Translations under genes and position numbers: made by a program
NCBI RefSeq assembly: GCF_023078835.1
Contig: NZ_CP090898.1
Location: 1-64,000 of the forward strand
From: Synechococcus sp. NB0720_010
GTDB taxonomy: Bacteria > Cyanobacteriota > Cyanobacteriia > PCC-6307 > Cyanobiaceae
Direction: 5' to 3'
DNA: 64,000 nt
Shown here: in pieces, positions 26,172-35,338 of the stretch
Position numbering within the stretch: position 1 is the stretch's first letter
Layout: the number at the start of each line of letters is the position of its first letter
The notes under the pieces: model-generated
What the model saw: the letters and a program-made list of their open reading frames with translations, nothing else
What the model was told of the DNA's origin: nothing
Database searches by the model: none

Positions 26172-27257
26172 ATGCCTGACGCCCTCACCTTTCTGGAGAT
26201 CGTCGCGGGCATCTTGCTCCTCTTTGGCGGGGGCGAGTTGTTTGTGGCCGGAGCGGTTGCCCTGTCTTTGCTGCTGGGTATTCCTCAGATCGTCATCGGC
26301 CTGACGGTCGTTGCCTTTGGCACCAGCGCCCCTGAGCTGTTTGTGAGCTTGCTCTCGACCTTGCAGGGAAATTCCGGCGGGGACTCGATTGCCGTTAGCA
26401 ATGTTCTGGGCTCCAACATCTTCAACGTGATGGTGGTGTTGGGCGCCAGCGCGGCGATTACCTCCTTACGCGTTCGTAGTCGCTTGGTGCGGCGGGATGT
26501 GCCGTTGCTCATCGCCGTGTCGATGGCCACCTGGGCGATGGCCTCATCCGGGAGCTTCTCCTGGGTTGCGGGTCTGGCTCTGTTGACAGCCCTGGTGATC
26601 ACCCTGGTCTGGGAGGTGCGCTCAGCGCGGGAAGACCACGAGGACGGTCTTGATGACATTGATGCGGAAGGGGCCTCCACCACACCCGTGGCCATCGTCA
26701 AATTGGCCCTGGGTCTGGTGTTGCTGGTGGTGGGCTCCCAGGTTCTGATCAAAGGCGCCATCGCTGCGGCCCAGACCCTCGGGGTGAGTGAGGCGGTGAT
26801 CGGTCTGACGATCGTTTCGGCTGGCACCTCGATGCCAGAACTGGTGACGTCCCTGGTGGCGGCTTACCGGGGTAAGGCGGATCTGGCCATCGGCAACGTG
26901 GTGGGTAGCAACCTGCTCAACCAACTCTTGATCCTGGGTCTGTGCGCCCTGCTCTCGGGTCAGGACGGACTGTTGGTCAGCCCTGAATTGTTGCGCCGTG
27001 ATTTCCCAGTGATGGTGCTGACGACCTTGGCCTGCCTGCCGATTTTCTGGAGTGGCGGCGTGATCAATCGCCTTGAGGGGTGGCTCTTGCTTGGCGCCTA
27101 CGGCCTCTATTTGGTTGAGCAGATCCTCAGCAGTACGGCGGCTCCGGGTATTGATGAATTCCGCTTGTTCGTCTTGGTGGCAGCTCTCCCCCTGGTGTTG
27201 GTCTTCCTGACTTGGACCTCACTGCGCTGGATGCAACAGCGCAAGAGCGTTGGTTAG
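26172..27257 (+). CDS. CaCA-family sodium/calcium exchanger
   Basis: A cation antiporter of the CaCA superfamily (YrbG-like), probably exchanging Ca2+ for Na+ or H+ across the plasma membrane. The 361-residue protein contains the two inverted alpha repeats, VAFGTSAPELFVSLLST near residue 45 and VSAGTSMPELVTSLVAA near residue 220, each followed by SNVLGSNIFN and GNVVGSNLLNQ. A short acidic cytoplasmic loop (EDHEDGLDDIDAEG) separates the halves. The ATG at 26172 gives the family N-terminus; a GTG lies ten codons upstream. The stop overlaps the next gene, which converges. Confidence 0.9.
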   Translation: MPDALTFLEIVAGILLLFGGGELFVAGAVALSLLLGIPQIVIGLTVVAFGTSAPELFVSLLSTLQGNSGGDSIAVSNVLGSNIFNVMVVLGASAAITSLRVRSRLVRRDVPLLIAVSMATWAMASSGSFSWVAGLALLTALVITLVWEVRSAREDHEDGLDDIDAEGASTTPVAIVKLALGLVLLVVGSQVLIKGAIAAAQTLGVSEAVIGLTIVSAGTSMPELVTSLVAAYRGKADLAIGNVVGSNLLNQLLILGLCALLSGQDGLLVSPELLRRDFPVMVLTTLACLPIFWSGGVINRLEGWLLLGAYGLYLVEQILSSTAAPGIDEFRLFVLVAALPLVLVFLTWTSLRWMQQRKSVG

Positions 27258-27472
27258 GAGCAGACAACGCTCGGGAGCATGGACACGCTGACCCCTGCGG
27301 CGGTGGCGTCGTTGTAGAGGCTTTCGCTGCTCTGGCGGTTCAGATTGACCTGTCCTGAGCAGATCAAGTCCCAGGTTTCATCGGCGAAGTGGGTTTGCAG
27401 CCAGAGCATCCCCATCACCGTGCGGTGCTTGAGGTTGTAGCTCTCTCCGACGGACGTCAGGGTGATGTCCAT
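27254..27472 (-). CDS. Small hypothetical protein
   Basis: A 72-residue protein (MDITLTSVGESYNLKHRTVM, WLQTHFADETWDLICSG, ending SMLPSVVCS) without a recognised domain. The ATG at 27472 is used because the earlier in-frame codons fall in the terminator at 27480-27509. The composition, with a Trp-rich middle and few basic residues, looks like a genuine small protein. It lies just beyond a strong terminator on the same strand, so it either has its own promoter within the terminator region or depends on read-through. Confidence is moderate. Confidence 0.55.
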   Translation of the reverse strand: MDITLTSVGESYNLKHRTVMGMLWLQTHFADETWDLICSGQVNLNRQSSESLYNDATAAGVSVSMLPSVVCS

Positions 27473-27479
27473 GGCCCAC

Positions 27480-27509
27480 AAAAAAACCTCCCCCTATTGG
27501 AGGGGGAGG
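27480..27509 (-). terminator. Rho-independent terminator after the DUF4278 gene
   Basis: A perfect 8-bp stem, CCTCCCCC paired with GGGGGAGG, has a 7-nt loop and is followed on the minus strand by seven T residues (27486-27480). This is a textbook intrinsic terminator for the minus-strand gene at 27569-27793. Confidence 0.88.
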
Positions 27510-27536
27510 CGTTGGACGCTGATGTATCAATACGAA

Positions 27537-27561
27537 CCAAAACCAAAAGCCTTGGTTTTGG
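27537..27561 (-). repeat. Inverted repeat just downstream of the DUF4278 gene
   Basis: A perfect 10-bp palindromic stem, CCAAAACCAA paired with TTGGTTTTGG, encloses a 5-nt loop. It lies between the DUF4278 stop and the main terminator. It could be a first terminator or a 3' stabilising hairpin for the short mRNA. Confidence 0.6.
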
Positions 27562-27568
27562 GTCGGAA

Positions 27569-27793
27569 TCAGCCTTGGTTGACCTGGGAAGCGGCCTCGG
27601 CCTGGCGGTGGTTGTAGTGATGCCCGCGGTACTGCAGATCGACAGTGGCGTCGACGGAAGCCGCTTCGTGACGGAGGGGCGCTTCGAAATGTTGGCCGCG
27701 GTAGGCGTGCTCAACGGGAGCGCTGGTGGGCTGTTCGTGGTTGGCGTTGTCGTAGGTGACGCCGCGGTACTGGAGTTTGCTCATGGTGGTCAT
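27569..27793 (-). CDS. DUF4278 domain protein with two YRG repeats
   Basis: A 74-residue basic, hydrophilic protein with the DUF4278 motif LQYRGVTYDNA near the N-terminus and a second copy LQYRGHHYNHRQAE near the C-terminus. A third, weaker echo (HAYRGQHFEAP) lies in the middle, so the protein is essentially three short repeats. The family is common in cyanobacteria, often as small stress-responsive proteins, but its function is not known. The ATG at 27793 is preceded by GAGG at good spacing. Two hairpins follow the stop, one a strong terminator, suggesting a short monocistronic transcript. Confidence 0.8.
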   Translation of the reverse strand: MTTMSKLQYRGVTYDNANHEQPTSAPVEHAYRGQHFEAPLRHEAASVDATVDLQYRGHHYNHRQAEAASQVNQG

Positions 27794-28150
27794 CGGGCCT
27801 CGAAGGGTTGGCTGGTTGTCCGCTTCGTGGGAAGGAGCGTTGCTTCGCCTCGCGGTGGGCTACTTCCGGTGGAGCCAGGCCCAAAGGGGGCTCACTCAAC
27901 GTTTTGTCCTTCTGCAGCATTTCTAGCTGATGAAGAATGTTCAGAGTGAACAAAAGCCTCTTTTTTGTCTTTTTTGTAATAGTTACTGTGGCCCGTTGAA
28001 CGTTTTTTCTTCACTTTCCTTCTGCTGCCATAGCGCAATTCCTGATGGACTTGCGAATTGGTAGCGAATGCAACCTTGACGGTGGTCTGTGATGCGGAAC
28101 ATTGGCACCTAATGGCGGTAATCCGTCATCCACCCAGCGACTGCTTTTTG
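27794..28150. promoter_or_regulatory. 357-nt divergent intergenic region upstream of amt
   Basis: No gene is recognised here. The middle (about 27955-28010) is unusually T-rich for this genome (TTTTTTGTCTTTTTTG) and includes the small palindrome GTAATAGTTAC at 27976-27986. A GTA-N8-AAC element at 28061-28074 differs by one base from the NtcA consensus GTA-N8-TAC, but a matching -10 box at the usual distance is not clear. A 43-codon plus-strand reading frame from about 27929 lacks a ribosome site and is not called. Confidence 0.4.
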
Positions 28151-29611
<1,461 letters not shown>

Positions 29612-29632
29612 TCCTCTGAGCTCTGCTCGATG

Positions 29633-29656
29633 GGCCCGCTTCGGCGGGCCTTTTTT
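29633..29656 (+). terminator. Rho-independent terminator of amt
   Basis: A perfect 7-bp stem, GGCCCGC paired with GCGGGCC, has a TTCG tetraloop and is followed by six T residues. It lies 22 nt after the amt stop codon. Confidence 0.92.
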
Positions 29657-29698
29657 ATTGCCTCAGGGCCTTGGCTGGCAGCATGGACGGGCCCAAGG

Positions 29699-29962
29699 GT
29701 GCCGCTTTTGCCCTGCCCCCGCTGCGGTGCGCGCTTGCTCACCAAAACCGAGGAGCGCCCTCCGCGCTTGGTTTGCGTGGACTGCCGGCAGGTCTTGCCC
29801 CAGTCGGTCCAGGTGCCGCTCATCACCCTGGTGGTGCGTCACTTTTTGGGCGTGATGCTGCTGCTGGGCCTCGTGGTGGTTCCACTGCTGGTGATGAGTC
29901 TTTCGCCCTGGATTGATCGGGTTCCCCGGGCGCCCCGCACCAACTTGAGTGCCATTAGATGA
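29699..29962 (+). CDS. Small zinc-ribbon membrane protein, hypothetical
   Basis: An 87-residue reading frame with a CPRCG...CVDC zinc-ribbon near residues 6-27 and a strong membrane segment (FLGVMLLLGLVVVPLLVMSL) near residues 46-65. This combination is unlikely by chance. I start at the GTG at 29699, after the amt terminator; the frame is open back to 29630 but that part overlaps the terminator. The ribosome site is weak (CAAGG adjoining the start). It overlaps the end of the convergent Rrf2 gene by 8 nt. The function is unknown. A conflicting minus-strand frame over this region has no family features. Confidence 0.55.
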   Translation: MPLLPCPRCGARLLTKTEERPPRLVCVDCRQVLPQSVQVPLITLVVRHFLGVMLLLGLVVVPLLVMSLSPWIDRVPRAPRTNLSAIR

Positions 29963-30437
29963 AGTACATCGCTTGCGCCTGAAGCAGTGCATCCCGTTGG
30001 GCGAGAAGGTCCGCGAGGGATGTGGACTCCAGTAGGGCCAGGCGCTGTTCCTGCAGTTGGCTCCCAAGCGAGTGCAGCACCTGCTGCTCCAGGCTCTGTT
30101 GAGCCGCTGGCTGCGGTTCGGACCTGCCCTCGAGGCAGTCGATTACCTCGGCCAGCCGGATGTCCGCAGCGGGTCTGGCCAGTTGGTAGCCCCCCTTGGG
30201 GCCACGGCTGCTGTTGAGCAGGCCCCCCTTGCGCAGGCTGGTCATCATCTGCTCGAGGTAGCGCTCGGGAATGCCCTGTCGCTGCGCGATGACCGAGACC
30301 TGGAGCCGTCCTCCTTGGGCCTGGATGCCAGCGAGTTCGATCAGGGCGAGCAGTCCGTAGCTGGTTTTGGCGTTGAAGGGCAACGGACGTGCTTGAGGCA
30401 ATTCCACGGTAAAGCACTTGGGAATTGGTATAGCCAA
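29955..30437 (-). CDS. Rrf2-family transcriptional regulator
   Basis: A 160-residue winged-helix regulator of the Rrf2 type. The DNA-binding region (KTSYGLLALIELA, VSVIAQRQGIPERYLEQMMTSLRKGGLLNSSRGPKGGYQLAR) is clear at residues about 24-90. Members such as IscR hold an Fe-S cluster through three cysteines after this region; here only one Cys (VIDCLEG) remains, so cluster sensing of the IscR kind is unlikely. The C-terminal half is a Gln/Leu-rich helix, possibly for dimerisation. It is divergent from the SLC13-type transporter across 115 nt, so that transporter is a plausible target; this is inference only. Confidence 0.85.
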   Translation of the reverse strand: MAIPIPKCFTVELPQARPLPFNAKTSYGLLALIELAGIQAQGGRLQVSVIAQRQGIPERYLEQMMTSLRKGGLLNSSRGPKGGYQLARPAADIRLAEVIDCLEGRSEPQPAAQQSLEQQVLHSLGSQLQEQRLALLESTSLADLLAQRDALLQAQAMYFI

Positions 30438-30552
30438 GTTCCCTTTAGGAGACTCGGCTCTGGCTGAACTTTTCTCGCTGTGCTGTTATTCCCGATCCGT
30501 GTGCCGTGTTTTGCGAGCTGTAGGCTGAGGGCCTTGCCCGATCGCCCCTCCC

Positions 30553-32358
30553 TTGGCTGATCTTGTTGCTGCCGCTCTGCAGCCCGGAGCCCTGATCACG
30601 CTGGTGGTGTTGCTGGGCTCCGTGGTCCTCTTCATCTCCGGTTGGCTGGCGCCCGATCTCACGGGGTTGCTCGCCGCCGGCCTGCTGGTCAGCTTCCACG
30701 TGATCGAGCCCCGCGAAGCCCTGGAGGGTTTTGGCAGCCCGGCCCTGATCACGCTGGCTGGTTTGTTCGCCATCTCCGCTGGGCTGTTCCGCAGCGGGGG
30801 ACTGGATCGTCTGCGCGCCTTGATCGGCTCAGACGCCATTCGCAGCCCGAAGCGAATGATTGCCTTGATGGTGGCGGTGGTGGGTCCCGTTTCTGCGGTT
30901 GTTCCCAATACCCCGATCGTCGCCAGCCTGCTTCCGGTGGTGGAGGGCTGGTGCAAACGCCGCCGCATCTCCCCGTCGAAGGTGCTGCTCCCGTTGTCCT
31001 TTGCCACGGTGCTCGGGGGGACGATCACCCTGCTGGGCAGCTCGGTGAACCTGCTGGCCAGCGAGGTCAGTAGCCGTCTGGGCTACGGCAGCTTTGGCTT
31101 ATTCAGCTTTACCCCGATCGGTCTGGGGGTCTGGCTGCTGGGCGGTTCGCTGATGGTGCTGCTCGCCGATCGCTTTCTGCCGGATCGGGGCCGCGATGAC
31201 GACGACCTGATCGCTGACCTCTCCAGCAGTGGATACCTGACCGAGGTCAAGATTCCATTGGGTTCTGAGCTCATTGGCCAGTCGCTCCACGCCACGCGGC
31301 TGCAACGGCGCTTTGACCTCGACGTTCTGGAGCTGCACCGCGGCACGGAGCGCTTTATGCCTCCCTTGGCCGACCGCACCTTGATGCTCGGGGATCGTCT
31401 GCTGCTGCGCTGCAGCCGCGAGGACCTGCTGCGCCTCCAGCAGGACCACACAGTGGTCTTGGCCCCCACGCCGGAGCAACCGCTCAGCCTGGAGCAGGAC
31501 AACAGCCAGCGGATGGTGGAGGTGCTGTTGCCCTCCGGCTCCACCCTCGCCGGTGACTGCCTGCGCGATCTGCGTTTCCGGCAGCGCTACAACGCCACGG
31601 TGTTGGCCCTGCGGCGCGGCAATGCCGTGCTGCGGGAACGGCTCGGGCGCGCCCAACTCCGTGAGGGGGATGTGCTGCTGCTGCAGGGTCCCAAGGACGC
31701 CATCCGCGGCCTGGCGGCCAGTAATGACCTGGTGGTCCTGGAGCAGTTGGAGAAGGACCTGCCCACGGTCAGCCGCAAGCGCGTGGCGCTGCTCATTGCT
31801 GCCCTGGTGCTGCTGTTGCCCAGCTTTGAGATCATCCCCTTGGTGGCGTCCGTGCTGCTGGGCACGGTGGCCATGGTGGTGACCGGTTGCCTGCGCGCCG
31901 GTGAACTGCAACGGGTGGTCCGCCTGGATGTACTGGTGCTCCTGGGCTCGCTGGCGAGCTTCAGCGTTGCCCTGGAAAAAACGGGTCTGGCCTCTGCCCT
32001 GGCCCAGGCCCTGTTGCTCGGCTTGAGCAGCTGGCCGGTCTATGGCGCCATGCTCGTGGTGTTCCTGTTCACCGTCGCGTTGACCGAAGTCATGAGCAAC
32101 GCGGCGACGGTGGCGATGTTGATTCCCATCGCGGGTCAGTTGGCCCAGGGGCTTGGCCTACCGCCGATGGCCTTGATTTATGTGGTGCTCTTCGGCGCCA
32201 GCCAGAGCTTTCTCAGTCCGATTGGCTACCAAACCAACCTGATGGTCTATGGCCCGGGTCGCTATCGCTTCTTGGATGTCTCCCGCTATGGCTTCCCCTT
32301 GACGATTGCGATGGCCATCGCCGTTCCTTGGATGGTCTGCCGCTGGTTCGGCCTGTAG
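30553..32358 (+). CDS. SLC13/DASS-type anion permease with two RCK-C domains
   Basis: A 601-residue membrane transporter. Membrane segments at about 1-210 and 400-600 enclose a soluble insert of about 190 residues. The insert holds two TrkA-C (RCK-C) modules (KIPLGSELIGQSLHATRLQRRF...DRLLLR and VLLPSGSTLAGDCLRDLRFRQRY...DVLLLQG). The membrane motifs GSPALITLAGLFAISAGLFRSG, VPNTPIVASLLPVV and the repeat TEVMSNAATVAMLIP match the SLC13/ArsB-related permeases known in algae and cyanobacteria (SLT type, sulfate or sodium linked). The start is a TTG at 30553; no better initiator exists in frame. Substrate is not determined. DUF2062 follows 3 nt downstream. Confidence 0.85.
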   Translation: MADLVAAALQPGALITLVVLLGSVVLFISGWLAPDLTGLLAAGLLVSFHVIEPREALEGFGSPALITLAGLFAISAGLFRSGGLDRLRALIGSDAIRSPKRMIALMVAVVGPVSAVVPNTPIVASLLPVVEGWCKRRRISPSKVLLPLSFATVLGGTITLLGSSVNLLASEVSSRLGYGSFGLFSFTPIGLGVWLLGGSLMVLLADRFLPDRGRDDDDLIADLSSSGYLTEVKIPLGSELIGQSLHATRLQRRFDLDVLELHRGTERFMPPLADRTLMLGDRLLLRCSREDLLRLQQDHTVVLAPTPEQPLSLEQDNSQRMVEVLLPSGSTLAGDCLRDLRFRQRYNATVLALRRGNAVLRERLGRAQLREGDVLLLQGPKDAIRGLAASNDLVVLEQLEKDLPTVSRKRVALLIAALVLLLPSFEIIPLVASVLLGTVAMVVTGCLRAGELQRVVRLDVLVLLGSLASFSVALEKTGLASALAQALLLGLSSWPVYGAMLVVFLFTVALTEVMSNAATVAMLIPIAGQLAQGLGLPPMALIYVVLFGASQSFLSPIGYQTNLMVYGPGRYRFLDVSRYGFPLTIAMAIAVPWMVCRWFGL

Positions 32359-32361
32359 AAC

Positions 32362-32829
32362 GTGAGCTCGCAAGGCCCGCGGGGTTGGATGAAGCGCCTC
32401 AAACAGTGGTTGCTCTGGCTGTGGCATCACGAGGCCAGTCGCGGCCAGAAAGCCCGGGGCTTGGCGGCAGGGGTGTTCATGGGCTGCTTCCCGATCTTCG
32501 GTCTGCAGACCTTGCTGGGCATCGCCCTGGCCAGCTTGGTGCGCGGGAACCACATCCTGGCTGCGGCGGGTACTTGGATTAGCAACCCCCTGACCTACAT
32601 CCCCCTCTATTGGTTCAACTACAGCGTCGGTTGCTGGTTGCTGGGCCCTGGCCCTGCCTTGCCCACCCTTGAGGCAATCCAGCAGGGGGGCATCTGGGAG
32701 CTCGGGCTGGCGATCTCCAGCCGTCTGTTGCTGGGCTCCACCCTGGTGGGATCCCTCAGCGCAGCGCTGTTTGGTGGGATCTACTGGTGGTTGCTCAAGC
32801 GCAGCCAGCAGGGCCGCGCCCATACCTAG
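32362..32829 (+). CDS. DUF2062 membrane protein
   Basis: A 155-residue protein of the DUF2062 family. A basic N-terminus (WMKRLKQWLLWLWHHEASRGQKARG) leads into AAGVFMGCFPIFGLQTLLGIALA and the diagnostic ISNPLTYIPLYWFNYSVGCWLLG, then a last hydrophobic segment (STLVGSLSAALFGGIYWWLL). The GTG start lies only 3 nt after the permease stop, so the pair forms an operon. The function of DUF2062 is unknown. The stop overlaps the stop of the convergent CNNM-type gene by 4 nt. Confidence 0.85.
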   Translation: MSSQGPRGWMKRLKQWLLWLWHHEASRGQKARGLAAGVFMGCFPIFGLQTLLGIALASLVRGNHILAAAGTWISNPLTYIPLYWFNYSVGCWLLGPGPALPTLEAIQQGGIWELGLAISSRLLLGSTLVGSLSAALFGGIYWWLLKRSQQGRAHT

Positions 32830-33818
32830 CCCTCGGGGACCCGCTTCCAACCGGCCAGCACCCCAAGGATGTCGGCGGCGCTGACCAGGCCGACGAAGGC
32901 CCCGAACTCGTCGACAACAACCCGCACGGAGCTGCGGTCGCCGCGCCGGAAGCTGGTGAGCAGCCGATCGGCACGGATCATCTCGGGGACGAATTGCGGC
33001 GCATCACAGAGCTGGCTGATCAGGCGGTAGCCCCCACCGCTGAGCAGCTCAGCCATGGCTCGCTCGCGGCTTTGAACCCCCAGCACCTCATCCACCTCTT
33101 CCCCCAGGACAACCCACCAGGCGTCATCGGCGGCCTCAAGGATCTCCTGGCGAACCGAGTCCAGGCTGGCGCCGCCTGAAAGGGACGGGGTCGCCACCCG
33201 TGAAACCATCAGATCCCTGGCGGTGAGGTCGTTGAGGGCAAAGACCTTGCCGATCATCGCGGCCTCGTCGGCTTCGATCTGGCCCTGCTGGGAGCCCAGG
33301 CGCGCCATCAGGTGGATCTCACGTTCGTTGGTGGTGAGTTCACTCGTGGCTGTGATGGCCGGCATCAGCTTCTCCAGCACCAGCAGCAGCGGCAGGGTCA
33401 GCCGCTCGAGCATCAGCAGAATGCGGGCCGAGACCAAGGAGATCGGCATGGCGAAGCTGTTGCCGATCGTTTTGGGCAGGATTTCAGCGAAGAGGATCAC
33501 GGCCACCGTGAACCCGACGTTGAAGAGCAGCAGGGCCCAGCGGCCCCCGACGCTTTCGAACACCTGGTTTGCCTGGCTACCGAGCAGGATTGAACCGGAG
33601 ATGTTGAACAGGTTGTTGATCACCACCAGCAGCACCAGGGCCCGCCCGGGCCTGGCCTTGATGCGCTCCAGTGCCCGTGATCCCGGCACCTTTTGCTGCT
33701 TGAGGGTGTGGACCTGAATCGGATTCACCGTCAGCATGGCGGCTTCCGTACTGGAGGCCAAAGCCGAGCCCACCAGGATCAGCACCGCCATCACCAGCAG
33801 CACAACGATCGGATTCAT
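32826..33818 (-). CDS. CNNM/HlyC-CorC-family transporter (DUF21 plus CBS pair)
   Basis: A 330-residue membrane protein. The DUF21/CNNM domain (residues about 1-190) shows VGSALASSTEAAMLTVNPIQVH, NNLFNISGSILLGSQANQVF and ILFAEILPKTIGNSFAMPISL with the conserved E-x-x-P-K. A CBS-domain pair follows (LTARDLMVSRVATPSL to VRVVVDEFGAFVGLVSAADILGVLAG). The protein ends after the second CBS, without the C-terminal CorC/HlyC domain of longer relatives, so it is a short form. Family members are Mg2+ or Na+/Mg2+ transporters regulated by nucleotides at the CBS pair. It is divergent from ktrB across 50 nt. Confidence 0.88.
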   Translation of the reverse strand: MNPIVVLLVMAVLILVGSALASSTEAAMLTVNPIQVHTLKQQKVPGSRALERIKARPGRALVLLVVINNLFNISGSILLGSQANQVFESVGGRWALLLFNVGFTVAVILFAEILPKTIGNSFAMPISLVSARILLMLERLTLPLLLVLEKLMPAITATSELTTNEREIHLMARLGSQQGQIEADEAAMIGKVFALNDLTARDLMVSRVATPSLSGGASLDSVRQEILEAADDAWWVVLGEEVDEVLGVQSRERAMAELLSGGGYRLISQLCDAPQFVPEMIRADRLLTSFRRGDRSSVRVVVDEFGAFVGLVSAADILGVLAGWKRVPEG

Positions 33819-33868
33819 CGACTGGCGCAGGCTGCGAGATCGATCGGACCTTACCTACGGTTTGCGGG

Positions 33869-35272
33869 ATGAACCCGTCTTCGAGCAATCCAGTCCGGGC
33901 GCTACAGCGTTGGCGCCATCAGCTCACGGTGCCGCAGTTCACCGTGGTGACGGGCCTGCTGGTGATCGTTTTGGCGACACTGCTGCTCTCGACGCCGCTC
34001 TGCTCCAACTCCAACGTTGGTTTGTGGCAGGCCCTGTTCACGGCTACCTCGGCGATCACTGTGACCGGTCTTTCGGTGATCGATATCGGAGAGGATCTGA
34101 CCTTCGCAGGCCAGGTGGTGCTCGCGGGCTTGATCATCACCGGTGGTCTCGGACTGATGGCGATCACGACCTTCCTGCAGGGGTTTGTGCAGGGCCGATC
34201 CGGCTTGCGTAATCGTTTGGACAAGGGCCGTGCCCTTGATGAATTCGGGGTCGGCGGCATCGGACCCACCTTCCACAGCATCCTGCTGGTGGCCCTCTGT
34301 GTGATGGGCTTGGGCACGGTGGTGCTCTACAGCTTTGGTTTTACCGACATCGAGGACCCTGGCAGACGGCTTTGGGCTGCGATGTTCCATGCCATCAGCG
34401 CTTACAACAACGCCGGATTTGGCCTCTGGTCCAACAGCCTGGAGAGCTATCGCGATAACCCCGTGGTGACTGGGGTCATCGCTTTCATGATCGTCATCGG
34501 TGGCATTGGTTGGCGGGTGGCCAATGACATCTGGAACAACCGCTTTCAGTTGGGTCGCCTGCGTCGCCTGAGCCTTCACACCCGCCTGGTCATTCGCAGT
34601 ACGGCGCTGTTGATCGTCATCGGCGCGGTGGGTCTGTTGATTACCGAGCACATCGGCTACGGCGCCTCGGCGATGGAGCCCTATGGCTGGCTTGAGGATC
34701 TGCAGATCGTGCTCTTTCAGTCGATCACCACCCGCACCGCCGGCTTCAACACGATTCCCCTCTCCGCCCACCAGATCACCGACGCCGGGCTGCTGCTGAT
34801 CATCCTGTTGATGTTCATTGGCGCCAGCCCCGGCGGCACCGGTGGCGGGGTGAAAACAACGACCTTCGCCATCCTGATGGGGGCCACCCGCTCGACCCTC
34901 CAGGGCCGCAGCCATGTGCTGCTGCACCGCCGGCAGATTCCCGATGCCACGGTGCTGCGGGCCGTGGGGGTCACCTTGGCTTCGGCCCTGTTTGTGGTGC
35001 TGATGGCCTTGACCTTGGGTTTGGGGAATTCCCTAGGGCAGCAGCAGGTGCAGTCCTTCAGTTTCCTGGAGAAGCTCTTCACCTGCGTCTCCGCCTTTGG
35101 CACGGTCGGCCTGGACCTGGGGGTCACGGCCCATCTCAACCGCTGGGGCCAACTGGTCTTGATGGTGGGGATGTTCGTGGGGCGGGTGGGAATCCTGTTG
35201 CTGCTCTCCGCGCTCTATGGCACCCGGCCCCAGAGCCGGGTGGGCTATCCCAAGGAAGATTTGTATGTCTAG
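33869..35272 (+). CDS. ktrB: Potassium/sodium uptake membrane subunit KtrB/TrkH type
   Basis: A 467-residue K+-translocating subunit of the Ktr/Trk family. Four membrane-pore-membrane repeats are visible, each with the conserved filter glycine: ATSAITVTGLSVID, AYNNAGFGLWSNS, TTRTAGFNTIPLSA and SAFGTVGLDLGVTA. The gating loop IGASPGGTGGGVKTTTFAIL lies in the third repeat. KtrA follows 54 nt downstream, so this is a Ktr system; in cyanobacteria such systems are Na+-dependent and important for osmotic adaptation. The ATG at 33869 gives the expected length. Confidence 0.93.
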   Translation: MNPSSSNPVRALQRWRHQLTVPQFTVVTGLLVIVLATLLLSTPLCSNSNVGLWQALFTATSAITVTGLSVIDIGEDLTFAGQVVLAGLIITGGLGLMAITTFLQGFVQGRSGLRNRLDKGRALDEFGVGGIGPTFHSILLVALCVMGLGTVVLYSFGFTDIEDPGRRLWAAMFHAISAYNNAGFGLWSNSLESYRDNPVVTGVIAFMIVIGGIGWRVANDIWNNRFQLGRLRRLSLHTRLVIRSTALLIVIGAVGLLITEHIGYGASAMEPYGWLEDLQIVLFQSITTRTAGFNTIPLSAHQITDAGLLLIILLMFIGASPGGTGGGVKTTTFAILMGATRSTLQGRSHVLLHRRQIPDATVLRAVGVTLASALFVVLMALTLGLGNSLGQQQVQSFSFLEKLFTCVSAFGTVGLDLGVTAHLNRWGQLVLMVGMFVGRVGILLLLSALYGTRPQSRVGYPKEDLYV

Positions 35273-35310
35273 TGGCTTCAGCACTTAGAACAGGGGCGAC
35301 GAGCACCGGG

Positions 35311-35338
35311 CTGTGAATCAGTGGCTGTGAATCAGTGG
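35311..35338 (+). repeat. Tandem 14-bp duplication spanning the ktrA start
   Basis: The 14-bp unit CTGTGAATCAGTGG occurs twice head to tail at 35311-35324 and 35325-35338. Each copy contains the GTG that would begin MNQW. The first copy opens a five-codon frame that ends in TGA at 35328-35330, overlapping the second GTG as GTGA. Confidence 0.9.

Noticed and set aside
27976..27986. GTAATAGTTAC as an NtcA site for amt
   Set aside because: The NtcA consensus needs eight bases between GTA and TAC; here there are five.
27929..28060. Possible 43-codon plus-strand peptide upstream of amt
   Set aside because: No Shine-Dalgarno sequence, Phe/Cys/Ser-rich random-looking sequence across the T-tracts, and no known small photosystem subunit pattern.
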